A stretch of 64,000 nt of DNA from Proteles cristata cristata. Lineage: Eukaryota > Chordata > Mammalia > Carnivora > Hyaenidae. The notes under the pieces were generated by a model. The model was given only the letters and a program-made list of their open reading frames with translations. It had not been told where the DNA came from and did not search any database. Below, in pieces: positions 10,250 through 20,405 of the stretch (within the stretch, counting starts at the first letter, position 1; each line of letters opens with the position of its first letter). A program made the translations under genes and the position numbers. Location of the stretch: the NCBI GenBank assembly GCA_017311185.1, contig JAESUZ010002871.1, positions 124,001 to 188,000 of the forward strand. The letters are read 5' to 3'.

Positions 10250-11878
10250 TTTTTAAAAATATAATTTATTGTCAAATTGGTTTCCATACAACACCCAGTG
10301 CTCATCCCAACAAGTGGCCTCCTCAATGCCCATCACCCACTTTCCCCTCTCCCTCACCCCTCATCCACCCTGAGTTTGTTCTCAGTATTTAAGAGTCTCT
10401 TATAGTTGCCTCCCTCCGTCTCTGTTACTTTTTTTTTCCCCTTCTCCTCCCCCATGGTCTTCTGTTAAGTTTCTCAAGATCACATATGAGTGAAAACATA
10501 TGGTACCTGTCTTTCTCTGACTGACTTATTTCACTCAGCATAATACCCTCCAGTTCCATCCACATTGCTGCAAATGGTTAGATTTCATTCTTTCCATTGC
10601 CAAGTAGTATTCCATTGTATATATAAACCACATCTTCTTTATCCATTCATCAGGTGAAGGACACTTAGGCTCTTTCCATAATTTGGCTATTGTTGAAAGT
10701 GCTGCTATAAACATTGGGGTGCATGTGCCTCTGTACATCGGCACTCCTGTATCTCTTGGGTAAATTCCTAGCAGTGCTAGTGCTGGGTCATTGGATAGTT
10801 CTATTTTTAATTTTTTGAGGAACCTCCATGCTGTTTTCCAGAGAGGCTGCACCAGTTTGCATTCCCACCAACAGTGCAAGAGGGTTCCCATTTCTCCACA
10901 TCCTCACCAGCATCTATATTTTCCTGATTTGCTCATTTTAGCCACTCTAACCTGTGTGAAGTGGTATCTCAGTGTGGCTTTGATTTGTATTTCCCTGATG
11001 ATGAGTGACATTGAGCATATTTTCATGTATCTGTTGGCCTGTATGTCTTCTTTTGAAAAGTGTCTATTCATGTCTTCTGCCCATTTCTTCACTGGATTAT
11101 TTGCTTTTCGGGTGTGGAGTTTGGTGAGTTCTTTATAGATTTTCAATACTAGCCCTTTATCTGATATGTCGTTTGCAAATATCTTTTCCAATTCTGTCCG
11201 TTGCCTTTCAGTTTTGTTGATTATTTCTTTTGCAGTGCAGAAACTTTTTATTTTGATGAGGTCCCAATTGTTCATTTTTGCTTTTAATTCCCTTGTCTTT
11301 GGAGATATGTTGAGTAAGAAATTGCTGTGGCTAAGGTCAAAGAGGTTGTTTCCTGCTTTCTCCTCTAGGGTTTTGATGGTTTCCTGTTTCACATTCAGGT
11401 CCTTCATCCATTTTGAGTTTATTTTTGTGTATGGTGTAAGAAAGTAGTCTAGTTTCATTCTTCTGCATGTTGCTGTCCAGTTCTCCCAGCACCATTTGTT
11501 AAAGAGACTATCTTTTTTCTGTTGGATACTCTTTCCTGCTTTGTCAAAGATTAGTGGCCCTACATTTGTGGGTCTAATTCTGGATTCTCTATTCTATTCC
11601 ATTGGTCTATGTGTCTGTTTTTGTGACAATACCATACTGTCTTGATGATTACAGCTTTGTAGTAGAGGCTAAAGTCTGGGATTGTGGTGCCTTCCTTCCG
11701 TTCTGGTTTTCTTCTTCAATATTACTTTGGCTATTCAGGGTCTTTTGTGGTTCCATACAAATTTTAGGATTGTTCTTGCTTTGAGAAGAATGCTGGTGCA
11801 ATTTTGATTGGGATTGCATTGAATGTGTAGATTGCTTTGGGTAGTACTGACATTTAACAATATTCTTCCAATCTGTGG
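10250..11878 (-). mobile_element. 5'-truncated LINE-1, antisense (L1-a)
   Basis: The 3' end (poly-A side) is at the left (AATTTATTGTCAAATTGG) and ORF2-derived sequence runs rightwards. TSD ATGCTTTTGCTTCCT / ATGCTTTTGCTTTCT lies at 10235-10249 and 11879-11893, so the whole insertion is about 1.63 kb, truncated in ORF2. It contains the C-terminal ORF2 relic described separately. Confidence 0.93.
10535..11458 (-). pseudogene. L1 ORF2 C-terminal relic
   Basis: Two open stretches (11458-10907 and 10891-10535, minus) lie in the same frame, split by one TGA at 10904-10906 just after ...KYRCW. Intact L1 ORF2 proteins usually have an arginine (CGA) there, so this looks like a CpG-decay stop. The right part carries the C-terminal zinc-knuckle-like HCWWECK...QPLWK region. 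Only the C-terminal part of the protein is represented: no endonuclease domain, no catalytic reverse-transcriptase core. Non-functional. Confidence 0.85.
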
Positions 11879-11893
11879 ATGCTTTTGCTTTCT

Positions 11894-12420
11894 CATTGTT
11901 TTTTTCCCCCTGAGATAGCATCATCTTTTAAAATATTTTTGTAGTCGTAAGAAAGCCACATAAATGGACCATGATTTCTGGAAAGTTAAAAAAAAAACAA
12001 CAAGCAACCACCTCTAGTGTTGTTTCAGGGAAGTTCTGACTCTTTAATGTATACTCTCCTTTCATCTCTTTTTTTTCATCATTCATTATTCACAAGCCTT
12101 TTTAACCATGTACTTTGCAAGTCATAGCATCTCCAGAATTTTTAAGGAGAGTCCTGACTTGTTTAATATTCATAGAGTCAGTATCTCAGGGTAACTTTTC
12201 TGCAGAGTCCCTCCTACTGGGGACAAAACTCAGAAGCATTTTTAAGTTTACCTGTTTGGATTCAGTCCAGTGACAACTGAGTTTTTTATCTTTGATCCTA
12301 ATATTCTTCAGCTCTTTCATTTTTTAAATATATGAAAGTTATTTTAGAGCTGGACTTATAAACCAGTTTGCTCAGAAGGCAGCTAAAGTCAAAGTACTAT
12401 TAGTGATGTTGTGCTGATGT
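11894..12420. other. Unique sequence
   Basis: No gene or clear repeat. Confidence 0.4.
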
Positions 12421-12432
12421 GCTGAAAATAAG

Positions 12433-12593
12433 GGTTTTTTTAAAGTTTATTTATTTTGAGAGGAGCCAGAGAGAGAGGGAGAGAGAGAATCCCAAGCAGA
12501 TTCCGTGCCCGACTCGGGGCTTGATCCCACAACTGTGGGATCATGACCTGAGCCGAAATCAGACGCTTAACCGACTGATCCAGCTGGGTACTC
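12433..12593 (-). mobile_element. CAN SINE, minus
   Basis: Shortened GA block; TSD CTGAAAATAAG at 12422-12432 and 12594-12604. Confidence 0.93.
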
Positions 12594-12734
12594 CTGAAAA
12601 TAAGTTTTTGAGCTGATATATTTGAAAGAATTTTAGTTTCAGAGGAAGGCCACAACTATTTATATAATTTGGCCAGAAAACATGCATAAATTGCAATTCA
12701 TATTAAGTAAAGGAAAGGCAAAGGAGTGGTAATT

Positions 12735-12860
12735 TTTCACTCATTCAGTAAGTATGTATTGAATATCTACTAGGTGTCCACACCGTTCTCAAGAACAAAA
12801 CAGACAAAAACTCTTGCCTTTAGGAAGCTTATAGTCTAGTGAGGGAAAACCTACACTAAG
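12735..12860 (+). repeat. Ancient LINE-type relic
   Basis: CACTCATTCAGTAAGTATG...ACAAAACAGACAAAAACTC...AAGCTTATAGTCTAGTGAGG is a common old mammalian LINE motif. A similar one is at 24960-25080. Confidence 0.5.
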
Positions 12861-13017
12861 CAAGATAAAAGGAAAAAATATATAATACGGTAAAAAGTGG
12901 TAAACATAAGACAAAAGTAATACTGGTAAAGAGAGAGAGGGCTTTTGCTTGATTTCTCAATAGAGACTCTGATCAGCTTTGAACACTCTTGATTTCTTCA
13001 AAATGCTCTGGGGCTTT

Positions 13018-13214
13018 GGGGTGCCATGTGGCTCAGTCTGTTGAGCATCCAACTTCTGCTCAGGTCATGATCCCAGGTCTGTGAGTTTGAGCCCTGCCTT
13101 GGGGTCTCTGCTGTCAGTGTGGAGCCCGCTTAGGTCCTCTGTCCCCCTCTCTCTCTGTCCTTCCCCCCCCCAGTACTCTCTCTCTCTCTCAAAAATAAAT
13201 AAACTTAAAAAAAA
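13018..13214 (+). mobile_element. CAN SINE, plus
   Basis: Head GGGGTGCCATGTGGCTCAG, TC tract, AAAAATAAATAAACTT tail. Confidence 0.93.
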
Positions 13215-13447
13215 TGATTTGACACTTACAAGACACTTACAAGAAGCTTGAAGAGGGTTCCAAGAGACAGGAGTTAGGACTAGTGGTAGCTTCCTCAATT
13301 ATCTGATTACTTAAGACCATATGCATAGCCAGCCTTCCCTGTTTTCTCTGCGTCCACTATCCTTTCTGCCCTACCAGTTGTTTTTTTATTTACCCAATTA
13401 AAGTGAAAAGGGGGGGAAGAATTAGAAGTATTTTTGCTTGTATTTTG
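13215..13447. other. Unique sequence left of the L1-b target site
   Basis: No repeat recognised. Confidence 0.4.
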
Positions 13448-13464
13448 AGTCTGATGCATTTTTT
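13448..13464 (+). repeat. Left TSD of L1-b
   Basis: AGTCTGATGCATTTTTT, identical to 15515-15531, where the truncated 5' end of L1-b stops. Confidence 0.9.
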
Positions 13465-13576
13465 GAGCTTATGAATTAAATACATTGAAATTATAAAATA
13501 TTTGTTTATTTTTACAAAAAGAGTGATTATATTAAATCACAGGAATAGGACCTGTGGACAGAAAGAGGTGTCATAA
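13465..13576 (-). other. Candidate L1 3'-transduced segment
   Basis: About 112 bp lie between the left TSD and the poly-T marking the L1 3' end. A plain insertion would have poly-T directly against the TSD. In L1 sense the segment contains AATAAA (plus 13505-13510 as TTTATT) and ends at the A-run of the TSD, as expected if the L1 transcript read through to a downstream poly(A) site. Confidence 0.55.
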
Positions 13577-13686
13577 TTTTTTTTTTTTTTAGTTAACATA
13601 CACTGTTATAATAGTTTCAGGTGTGCAACATAGTTATCCAACAATTCTGTGCATTACTCAGTGCTCATCAAGATAAGTGCACTCTT

Positions 13687-13850
13687 TGGGGCACTTGGGT
13701 TGTGCAGTTGGTTAAGCGTCCAACTCTTGACCTCGGCTCAGGTCATGACCTCATAGTTTGTGAGTTCGATCCTCGCATCAGGCTCTGCGCTGAGAGCATA
13801 GTGCCTGCTTGGGATTCTGTCTCTCCTCCTCTCTGCCCCCTTCCTAGCTT

Positions 13851-13905
<55 letters not shown>

Positions 13906-13933
13906 ACATAAACTTTAAAAATTAAAAAGAAAA
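13687..13933 (+). mobile_element. CAN SINE, plus, in L1-b
   Basis: TSD AGATAAGTGCACTCTT / AGATAAGTGTACTCTT at 13671-13686 and 13934-13949. Contains a 46-bp pure (TC)n run at 13854-13899. Confidence 0.95.
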
Positions 13934-14018
13934 AGATAAGTGTACTCTTCACGTATTTCATCTATCTGCCCTCTCCTCTGGTATGACTTTTTTCCCTACA
14001 GTCAAGAGTATATTGTCT

Positions 14019-14250
14019 GGGGGACATGGGTGGCTCAGTCAGTTTAATGTCCAGCTCTTGATTTCAGCTTAGGTCATGATCTCAGGATTCACAGGTTTGA
14101 GCTCTGAATGAGGCTTTGTACTGACAGTGGGGATCCTGCTTGGGATTCTCTCTCTCCCCCTCACTCTCTGCCCCTTCCCTGCTCTCTCTTGCTCTCTCTC
14201 TTTCTCTCTCTCTCTCTCAAAATAAGTAAATAAAATGTTAAAACAAAAAA
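14019..14250 (+). mobile_element. CAN SINE, plus, in L1-b
   Basis: GGGGGACATGGGTGGCTCAG head to AAGTAAATAAAATG tail. Confidence 0.9.
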
Positions 14251-14322
14251 GATTCTCTCTCCCCCATCCCTCTGCCCCTCTCCCACACATGCATGTGCTC
14301 ATGCTGTCTCTCTCTCAAAAAA
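14251..14322 (+). mobile_element. SINE tail fragment, plus
   Basis: GATTCTCTCTCCCCC...GCCCCTCTCCC...CTCTCTCTCAAAAAAA is the 3' half of a second CAN SINE joined to the first: either a 5'-truncated copy or an internal duplication. Confidence 0.75.
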
Positions 14323-14507
14323 AGAGGAGAGTCTGTTTTTATTTCTTTTTTTCTTTGTTTGCTTGGTTCCTTAAATTCTACATATGAGTGAAATCATATG
14401 GTATTTGCTTTTCTCTGATTTATTTCACTTAGCATTATACCCTCTAGATCCAACCACATTGTTGCAAATGACAAGATTTCATTATTTTTTATGGCTGAGT
14501 AATATTC

Positions 14508-14512
<5 letters not shown>

Positions 14513-14549
<37 letters not shown>
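14513..14549. repeat. (GT)n microsatellite
   Basis: About 18 GT units inside the antisense L1-b, at the same L1 position as the larger GT array at 44631 in L1-e. Confidence 0.95.
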
Positions 14550-14551
<2 letters not shown>

Positions 14552-14562
14552 CACATCTTCTT

Positions 14563-14692
14563 TTTTTTTTTTTAGGTTTATCTATTTATTTTGAGAGAGA
14601 GAGAGCCCGATGCAGGGCCCCACATCACAAACCATGAGATCATAATCTGAGCTGAGTTGGAAGTATAACCAGCTGAGCCACTCAGGTGCCCC
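14563..14692 (-). mobile_element. CAN SINE, minus, internally shortened
   Basis: TSD TACCACATCTTCTT / TACCGTATCTTCTT at 14549-14562 and 14697-14710. The GA block runs straight into GCCCGATGCAGGGC, so about 60-80 bp of the usual middle is missing. Confidence 0.9.
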
Positions 14693-15531
14693 AATATACC
14701 GTATCTTCTTAATCCATTCATCTATTGACGGACATGTGAGCAGCTTCCATAATTTGGCTATTATAAATAATTGCTGCAATAAACATAGGGGTGCATGTAT
14801 CTTTTTGAATAAGTGTTTTCATATTCTTTAAGTAAATACCCAGTAGTAGAATTATTGGATCATATGGTAATTCTATTTTTAATTATTTGAGGACCCTCCA
14901 TACTGTTCTCCAGAGTGGCTGTATCAATTTGCACTCCCACCAACTGTGCACGAGGGTTCTTTTTTCTCTTCATCATCACCAGCACTGTTTGTTCTTGTGT
15001 TGTTGATTTTAGCCATTCTGACAGATCCAAGGTTATTCCTTGTACATTTCCCAGATGATGAATGACTTTGAGCATGTTTTCATGTGTCTGTTGGCTGTAT
15101 GTCTCCTTTGGAGAAATGTCTTTCTGACCTTTTTAAAATTGGATTGTTTCATGCTGTTGTTTTATATAAGTTCTTTATATATTTTGGATACTAACCCTTT
15201 ACTGTAGATGTGATTTGCAAATATCTTCTCCCATTCAGTAGGTTGTCTTTTAGTTTTGTTGATGGTTTCCTTTGCTGTGCAGAAACTTTTTATTTTAATG
15301 CAGTCCCAATAGTTTCTTGCTTTTGTTTCCCTTACCTCAGGAAACATCTAGAAAAATGTTGCTACAGACAATTCAGAGAAATCACTACATGTGCTCTCTT
15401 CTAGGATTTTTAGGGCTTCAGGACTCACATTTAGCTCTTTAATCCACTTTAAGTCTACTTTTATGTGTAGTATAAGAAAGTGGTCCATTTCATTCTTTTG
15501 CATGTAGTTGTCCAAGTCTGATGCATTTTTT

Positions 15532-15726
15532 AATGTTGATTTATTTATTTTTGAAAGAGAGAGCATTTGAGTGGGGAAGGGGTACAAAGAGAGGGAAACG
15601 GAGAATACAAAGCAGGCTCCTTGCTGTCAGCACAGAGTTCAATTCGGGGTTTGAACTCACAAACCACGAGATCGTGACCTGAACCGAAGTTGAACACTTA
15701 ACCAACTGGGCCACCCAGGCACCCCA
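15532..15726 (-). mobile_element. CAN SINE, minus
   Basis: Sits exactly at the right TSD of L1-b. AATGTTGATTTATTTATTTT tail, CCACCCAGGCACCCC head. Confidence 0.93.
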
Positions 15727-16230
15727 CATGTTTTTAAAAATGTAAATTCTAAAAAAAATTTAAAACTAAACAAAAATTTTTAAATGTAAATTCTAATGAG
15801 TTCTGGAAGTGGAAGCCGTGTGAAAGCAAAATTCCCATAGGTTTTGCTATTGCAGACAAAGTGATGATTGAATCCACCTTAGAATGTCTTTTCATTTGAG
15901 ATTTAGCACAGTATCCTGGAAAGAACTGAGTCAAGAATTTTGGGTTTGGGGAACTAAATAAGCCACTGCCTACCTATGCAATCAGAATAGGTCTTTTTCC
16001 TTCTTGGCCTCCTATTGTCATTGGAGAAACTCTAAAATGCTGTGATTCTTGAACTGTAATCAGTTCAAGTCATTAATTACATAAGCCTATGTGATATGAA
16101 ACTTCCCCTTTTGTTCAGGAAGTAAATATATGTGGCAAGATTATTAACTGGGTTTTGTATGTAACTTAAGCAAAATATGGGTCTTATGAATGATTTACAT
16201 GACTCTTTGATCCCGTGTATGTTTGTTATT
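15727..16230. other. Unique sequence
   Basis: No gene or clear repeat. Confidence 0.4.
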
Positions 16231-16242
16231 AAGAATATGTAT

Positions 16243-16460
16243 TGGGGCGCCTGGGTGGCTTAGTCGGTTGAGCGTCCGACTTTCGCTTAGGTCATGATCT
16301 CGCGGTTCGTGGGTTCGAGCCCTGCGTCGGGCTCTGTGCTGACTGCCAGCTCAGAGCCTGGAGCCTGTTTCAGTCTGTGACTCCCTCTCTTTCTGACCCT
16401 CCCCTGCTCACGCTGTCTCTCTCTCTCTCCTGTAAATAAATAAAACATAATTAAAAAAAA
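16243..16460 (+). mobile_element. Young-type CAN SINE, plus
   Basis: CpG-rich core (GATCTCGCGGTTCGTGGG) and GACTGCCAGCTCAGAGCC segment. Perfect 12-bp TSD AAGAATATGTAT at 16231-16242 and 16461-16472. Confidence 0.97.
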
Positions 16461-16472
16461 AAGAATATGTAT

Positions 16473-16695
16473 CAAATCCTTTGCATATATTTATATTTTA
16501 CATCCAAGTGGATTTTAAAATATAGAAAAGATCAAAGTAATTTGCATAAGTTAATATCAACTTTGATTAAAATCTGAATGGCTTTAGAAAACTATATTAA
16601 GGTCAATTAGAACAACCTTCTTTGGAACACGGCATCGTGTTGCTTTATATGTGAATAAAACCTTGATAAATAATGATAATTATAATAGTTGTCTG
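16473..16695. other. Unique AT-rich sequence
   Basis: Nothing recognised. Confidence 0.35.
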
Positions 16696-16699
16696 AAGA

Positions 16700-16894
16700 T
16701 TTGATAAGTATATTTTATATATTAATTCAGTTGAGAGTTATAAGAACCCCCATAGGTAGATACCATTATCTCCACCATTTTACAGATAAATGATCTGGAA
16801 TTCAGAGAGATTAAATACCTTGCTTAAGTCCACAGAGACCTTGAGCCTAAATTTGAGCCCAAGTCTATCTGATTCTGGAGGCTTGGTTCATTAT
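16700..16894 (+). repeat. MIR, plus, cut by a SINE
   Basis: ATAGGTAGATACCATTATCTCC...CCATTTTACAGATAAATGA...GAGAGATTAAATACCTTGCT matches the MIR core. The next SINE sits at its end. Confidence 0.8.
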
Positions 16895-16909
16895 CAGTAT
16901 CGCTCTCTT

Positions 16910-17134
16910 TTTTTTTTTTTAATTTTTTAATGTTTTTATTTATTTCTGAGAGAAAGAAAGAGAGCGTGAGCAGGGGAGGGTCAGAGAGAGAGGGAGATAC
17001 AAAATCAGAAGCAGGCTCCAGGCTCTGAGCTAGCTGTCAGCACAGAGCCCGATGCGGGGCTCAAACCCATGAACCATGAGATTATGACCTGAGCCAAAGT
17101 CGGACGCTTAACTGACTGAGCCACCCAGGTGCCC
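16910..17134 (-). mobile_element. CAN SINE, minus
   Basis: TSD CAGTATCGCTCTCTT / CAGTGTTGCTCTCTT at 16895-16909 and 17135-17149. Confidence 0.96.
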
Positions 17135-17149
17135 CAGTGTTGCTCTCTT

Positions 17150-17658
17150 AAGGATGAACATTTTCATATGAAGTGACTGAAGACTGGGGGAAGACAGTGG
17201 CAAGGGAAGATTAGGGTAGAGTTTAGTGTATTTTATGTGAAAGCTGATATTTTGAGCAGATGACTTCCAGTGACCCTTATTTACCCAAAGTTTGTACACC
17301 TAGAGCTGTTCACTCCCTCGTGAATTAAAAATATTATTTATTATAATTTATGTAACAAATGAGTATTCATTAATCCTGACAAATGTGTCTTTACACACAA
17401 GAGAATTCTTAATATGTCATTCTGATCACAGGAAATCATTTATTATAAGCCTATTCAAATGGAACATGCAGAGTGCTATCAAAAAACCTAAAACTCCACC
17501 ACATTTAACATAGCTTTTTGACTTTATAATATTATCCAAGAGTACTATACCTAAATCACCTTTTATATCACTATTCTAATTTATTTCATCTGGAGTTATG
17601 TATCATTCAGTGTTTGGGCATATAAAGATATTTATCTTTTCTCTTGCAGGTCATTATT
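17150..17658. other. Unique sequence
   Basis: AT-rich, no recognised repeat or gene. Confidence 0.4.
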
Positions 17659-17670
17659 AAATAGCAGTTT

Positions 17671-17777
17671 GTACAGCACCTAGCTGACTCAGTCAGTGGA
17701 GCATGCAAGTCTTGATGTTGGAGTTGTGCATTCGAGGCCCACATTGGGTGTAGAGTTTACTTAAAAATCAAATCTTA
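17671..17777 (+). mobile_element. Old short SINE, plus (outer layer of a nest)
   Basis: AGCACCTAGCTGACTCAGTC head ending in TTAAAAATCAAATCTTA, with no TC block. AAATAGCAGTTT at 17659-17670 recurs at 18280-18291, after two later SINEs, so this marks the outer boundary. Confidence 0.8.
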
Positions 17778-18062
17778 GGGGCATGCCTGGGTGGCACAGT
17801 TGGTTAAGTGTCCAACTTTTGATCTTGGTTCAGGTCTGATCTTGAGGTTTGTGAGTTTGAGGCCCACATCAGGCTCTGCACTGATGGTATGGAGCCTATT
17901 TAGGATTCTTTCTCTCCTCTCTGCCCTTCCCCTGCTGTTCTCACTCCCTCTCTCTCTCTCTCTCTCAAAATAGATAAACAAAAAAAATTTTAATCATTCT
18001 ATTTCTGTTTTCACCCTTACAGTTTTAAAATGCATACCAAAATTAACAAAAACAATTTTTTT
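17778..18062 (+). mobile_element. CAN SINE with extra 3' sequence
   Basis: The SINE proper is 17778-17987. It is followed by about 65 bp of non-SINE DNA (TTAATCATTCTATTTCTG...) ending in an A/T-rich run. The whole unit is bounded by a perfect 13-bp TSD AAATCAAATCTTA at 17765-17777 and 18063-18075, so SINE and extra sequence were inserted together. Confidence 0.85.
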
Positions 18063-18075
18063 AAATCAAATCTTA

Positions 18076-18279
18076 AAAGAGTAACTGGGTGGCTCAGTCA
18101 GGTGAGTGTCTGATTCTTGATTTTGGCTCAGGTCTTGATCCCAGATCAAGCCTCATGTCAGGCTCCAAGCATGGAGCTTACTTAAGATTCTCTCTCTCCC
18201 TCTGCCCCTCTCCTTATTCATGTTCTCTCTCTCCCTCTCAAATAAATAAATAAATAAATAAATAGAAATAAATCTTTAA
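18076..18279 (+). mobile_element. CAN SINE, plus
   Basis: AGTAACTGGGTGGCTCAG head and a long (AAAT)n tail. It shares the right outer boundary 18280-18291 with the old SINE at 17671. Confidence 0.9.
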
Positions 18280-18291
18280 AAATAGCAGTTT

Positions 18292-19216
18292 ATTAGTTCT
18301 ATTCTTGAATATAGACAAAAATTATAACATTGCATGAATTATTCCATAATTAATTTTTTAACTGAATTGGTTTCAGTTAGCCTAAGAAGTTTTCCCTCCC
18401 TCTCTCACAAATTTCAAGTAATACACTGAATAAATTTCATTTAGTTGTAACTCAGAATTCAAGATTATAATATGTTGGCTAATATTAATTGATATGCCCT
18501 TAACTTGGACCTTTAAGTAAGGAAATATTATTTGGACATAGATCACAATATACAAAAGGAAAGTGTCCATAAATATACCAGCTTTCTTGATGTCAATAGA
18601 TCACATTAGTGTAATTTAGCCATAGAAATGAAACTGTTATAAAAAATGTTATAGTAAAATAAAGCAGCTGTATCATGAAACCAGGCCATAATCTGCCTCT
18701 TTTATAGACTTCTAAAACAGGTAAGTCACAGTGAGAAATTATTTCTGCGTACAAGAGAATTCTTACAAATTTATTGGATAAAATGAATTTCACAGAGCAT
18801 GAAAGAAGCTCTGTGTCCTAAGTATAAGTGTCCAAGATATAAGAATTCTATAGAAAAGTAACTTGAAACAAGGACAGAAGGTGTACCCATTTCTCATCAG
18901 AGAGTAATTCATGTCCAAATCATCATCACAAACCATTAACCGTGGACACAGTTTTTGACACATATTTAGACAAATTGCCTAAATTGGCACCATTGGACTG
19001 AAGGGAAGGGTTTGGGAGGAGAGGTTTGGGAGGAGACAGCCTCTACCAACTGCTGGAAGCCATCTTGCCATTCAGTTGCCTGGAAGAAGCCAAAGCCAAT
19101 TCACGTGGCAGAAGAGTAGAGAAAATCACAGAGAATGGATTCAGAATATAACTGAACTGAACCTAAACTCACTTCTGGAGTTCCACACGTGTGAGCCAGT
19201 AAAATGCCATATATAT
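18292..19216. other. Unique sequence
   Basis: No gene. A small tandem doubling of GTTTGGGAGGAGA lies near 19010-19036. Confidence 0.45.
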
Positions 19217-19447
19217 TTTTTAATGTTTATTTATTTTTGAGAGAGAGAGAGAGACTTCAGCTCAGATCATGATCTCACAGTTTGAGTTAGAGCCCTGCAT
19301 CCGGCTCTCCACTGTCAGCACACATGGGATCCTCTGTCCCCCTCTCTCTTCCTCCTCTCTCTCATGCTGTCTCTCTCAAAAATAAATAAACATTAAAAAA
19401 AAAAAAAGAGTTAGATGCTCTGCCAAATAAGCCAGCCAGGTGCCCCT
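19217..19447. mobile_element. SINE hybrid: minus ends, plus interior
   Basis: The left end is a minus SINE tail (TTTTTTAATGTTTATTTATT + GA). The middle, about 19246-19409, reads as a plus SINE from TTCAGCTCAGATCATG to its A tail. The right end (AGTTAGATGCTCTGCC...CCAGGTGCCCC) is a minus SINE head. The two tails form an inverted repeat of about 36 bp. Confidence 0.85.
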
Positions 19448-19748
19448 GATTAGCATTCTTCCGTTGTGACAGTAATCCATATTGATTATGAATTTACTGT
19501 ATATTGACAAAAATGTCAAAAACAATACAGAATTGTATAAAATAAATATTTAGTATTCCTTTCTTTTCTTCAATCCCTCACTTTATAGGTAACCACTTTT
19601 AGTAGTCTGTATTAAATATTTCCAGACCCTTCTCAATACATATATACACATATAATATGTGTACCTCAATACATAACTTTTCCAAAATAAGAGTCATTTT
19701 AACTGATATTTTGCATGTAGTCTTTCTCCCTCAGAAGTATGTTGTTGA

Positions 19749-19778
19749 TGGGACATCTGGGTGGCTCAGTCGGTTAAG
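19749..19778 (+). mobile_element. Orphan SINE head, plus
   Basis: Only about 30 bp (GGGACATCTGGGTGGCTCAG + TCGGTTAAG) is present, then sequence unrelated to a SINE. Loss of the 3' part is the opposite of ordinary retroposon truncation. Confidence 0.8.
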
Positions 19779-20400
19779 TATAAGTATATCTGGATTTTTC
19801 CAGTTTGGGAGATTTTATTACAGAGAAAGTTGTAATAAATATATGAAGGCTTGCTATTATTAATATATTATAAATAAGTCAATAGTAAAAACACAAGCAA
19901 CACATTTACATAAGAAATTACATAAAATATTTACATGGGAAAGATGGTTAAAAACAAGAAGGACTATTCAGATAAAATACAAATGGCAAACAAATATAAG
20001 CAAATATCTGGCAAATAAATATTTGCATTTGCTACTAATAGGGGAAAAAACAAATTACAACAATGAGATACTGCCTTTCAGCCAGCAGATGAGCAAGGAG
20101 AGGGGGAAAACAGAATGTAAAAAAGAGGAAATGTTGGTGTTGGGGAAAAGACATTTTTATAAACTAAGAAATGTGCATTCACATCTACTTTCACCAGGGC
20201 AGTTTGACTATGTTTATTTAATGCCTTAAAACTCTGAATAGGTTTTTATCCAATGAGTCCATTTGCAGAAACTTTAACTAAAAAATAACTGAGGCTATAT
20301 CTTTAAGGCCATTACAGAAATGTTTAAATCCTATATTGAAACCTATAGCAAATATTCAACAGCTGAATTGTGGAACATCAGTGAGATGGATCACAGAATG
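19779..20400. other. Unique AT-rich sequence
   Basis: The plus frame at 20023-20229 has no recognised similarity. No gene. Confidence 0.4.
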
Positions 20401-20405
20401 ATGTT

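Larger units (their letters stand above)
13577..15514 (-). mobile_element. 5'-truncated LINE-1, antisense, with nested SINEs (L1-b)
   Basis: Old carnivore L1 with the 3' UTR at left (AGTTAACATACACTGTTATA) and ORF2 relic to the right (minus frames at 14860-15075, 15162-15347 and 15348-15587, mutually out of frame and stop-ridden). It is interrupted by SINEs at 13687, 14019 and 14563 and by a GT microsatellite. TSD 13448-13464 / 15515-15531. Confidence 0.9.

Noticed and set aside
13854..13899. (TC)n as an independent microsatellite or regulatory GAGA site
   Set aside because: It is the expanded TC tract of a CAN SINE, bounded by that SINE's TSD.
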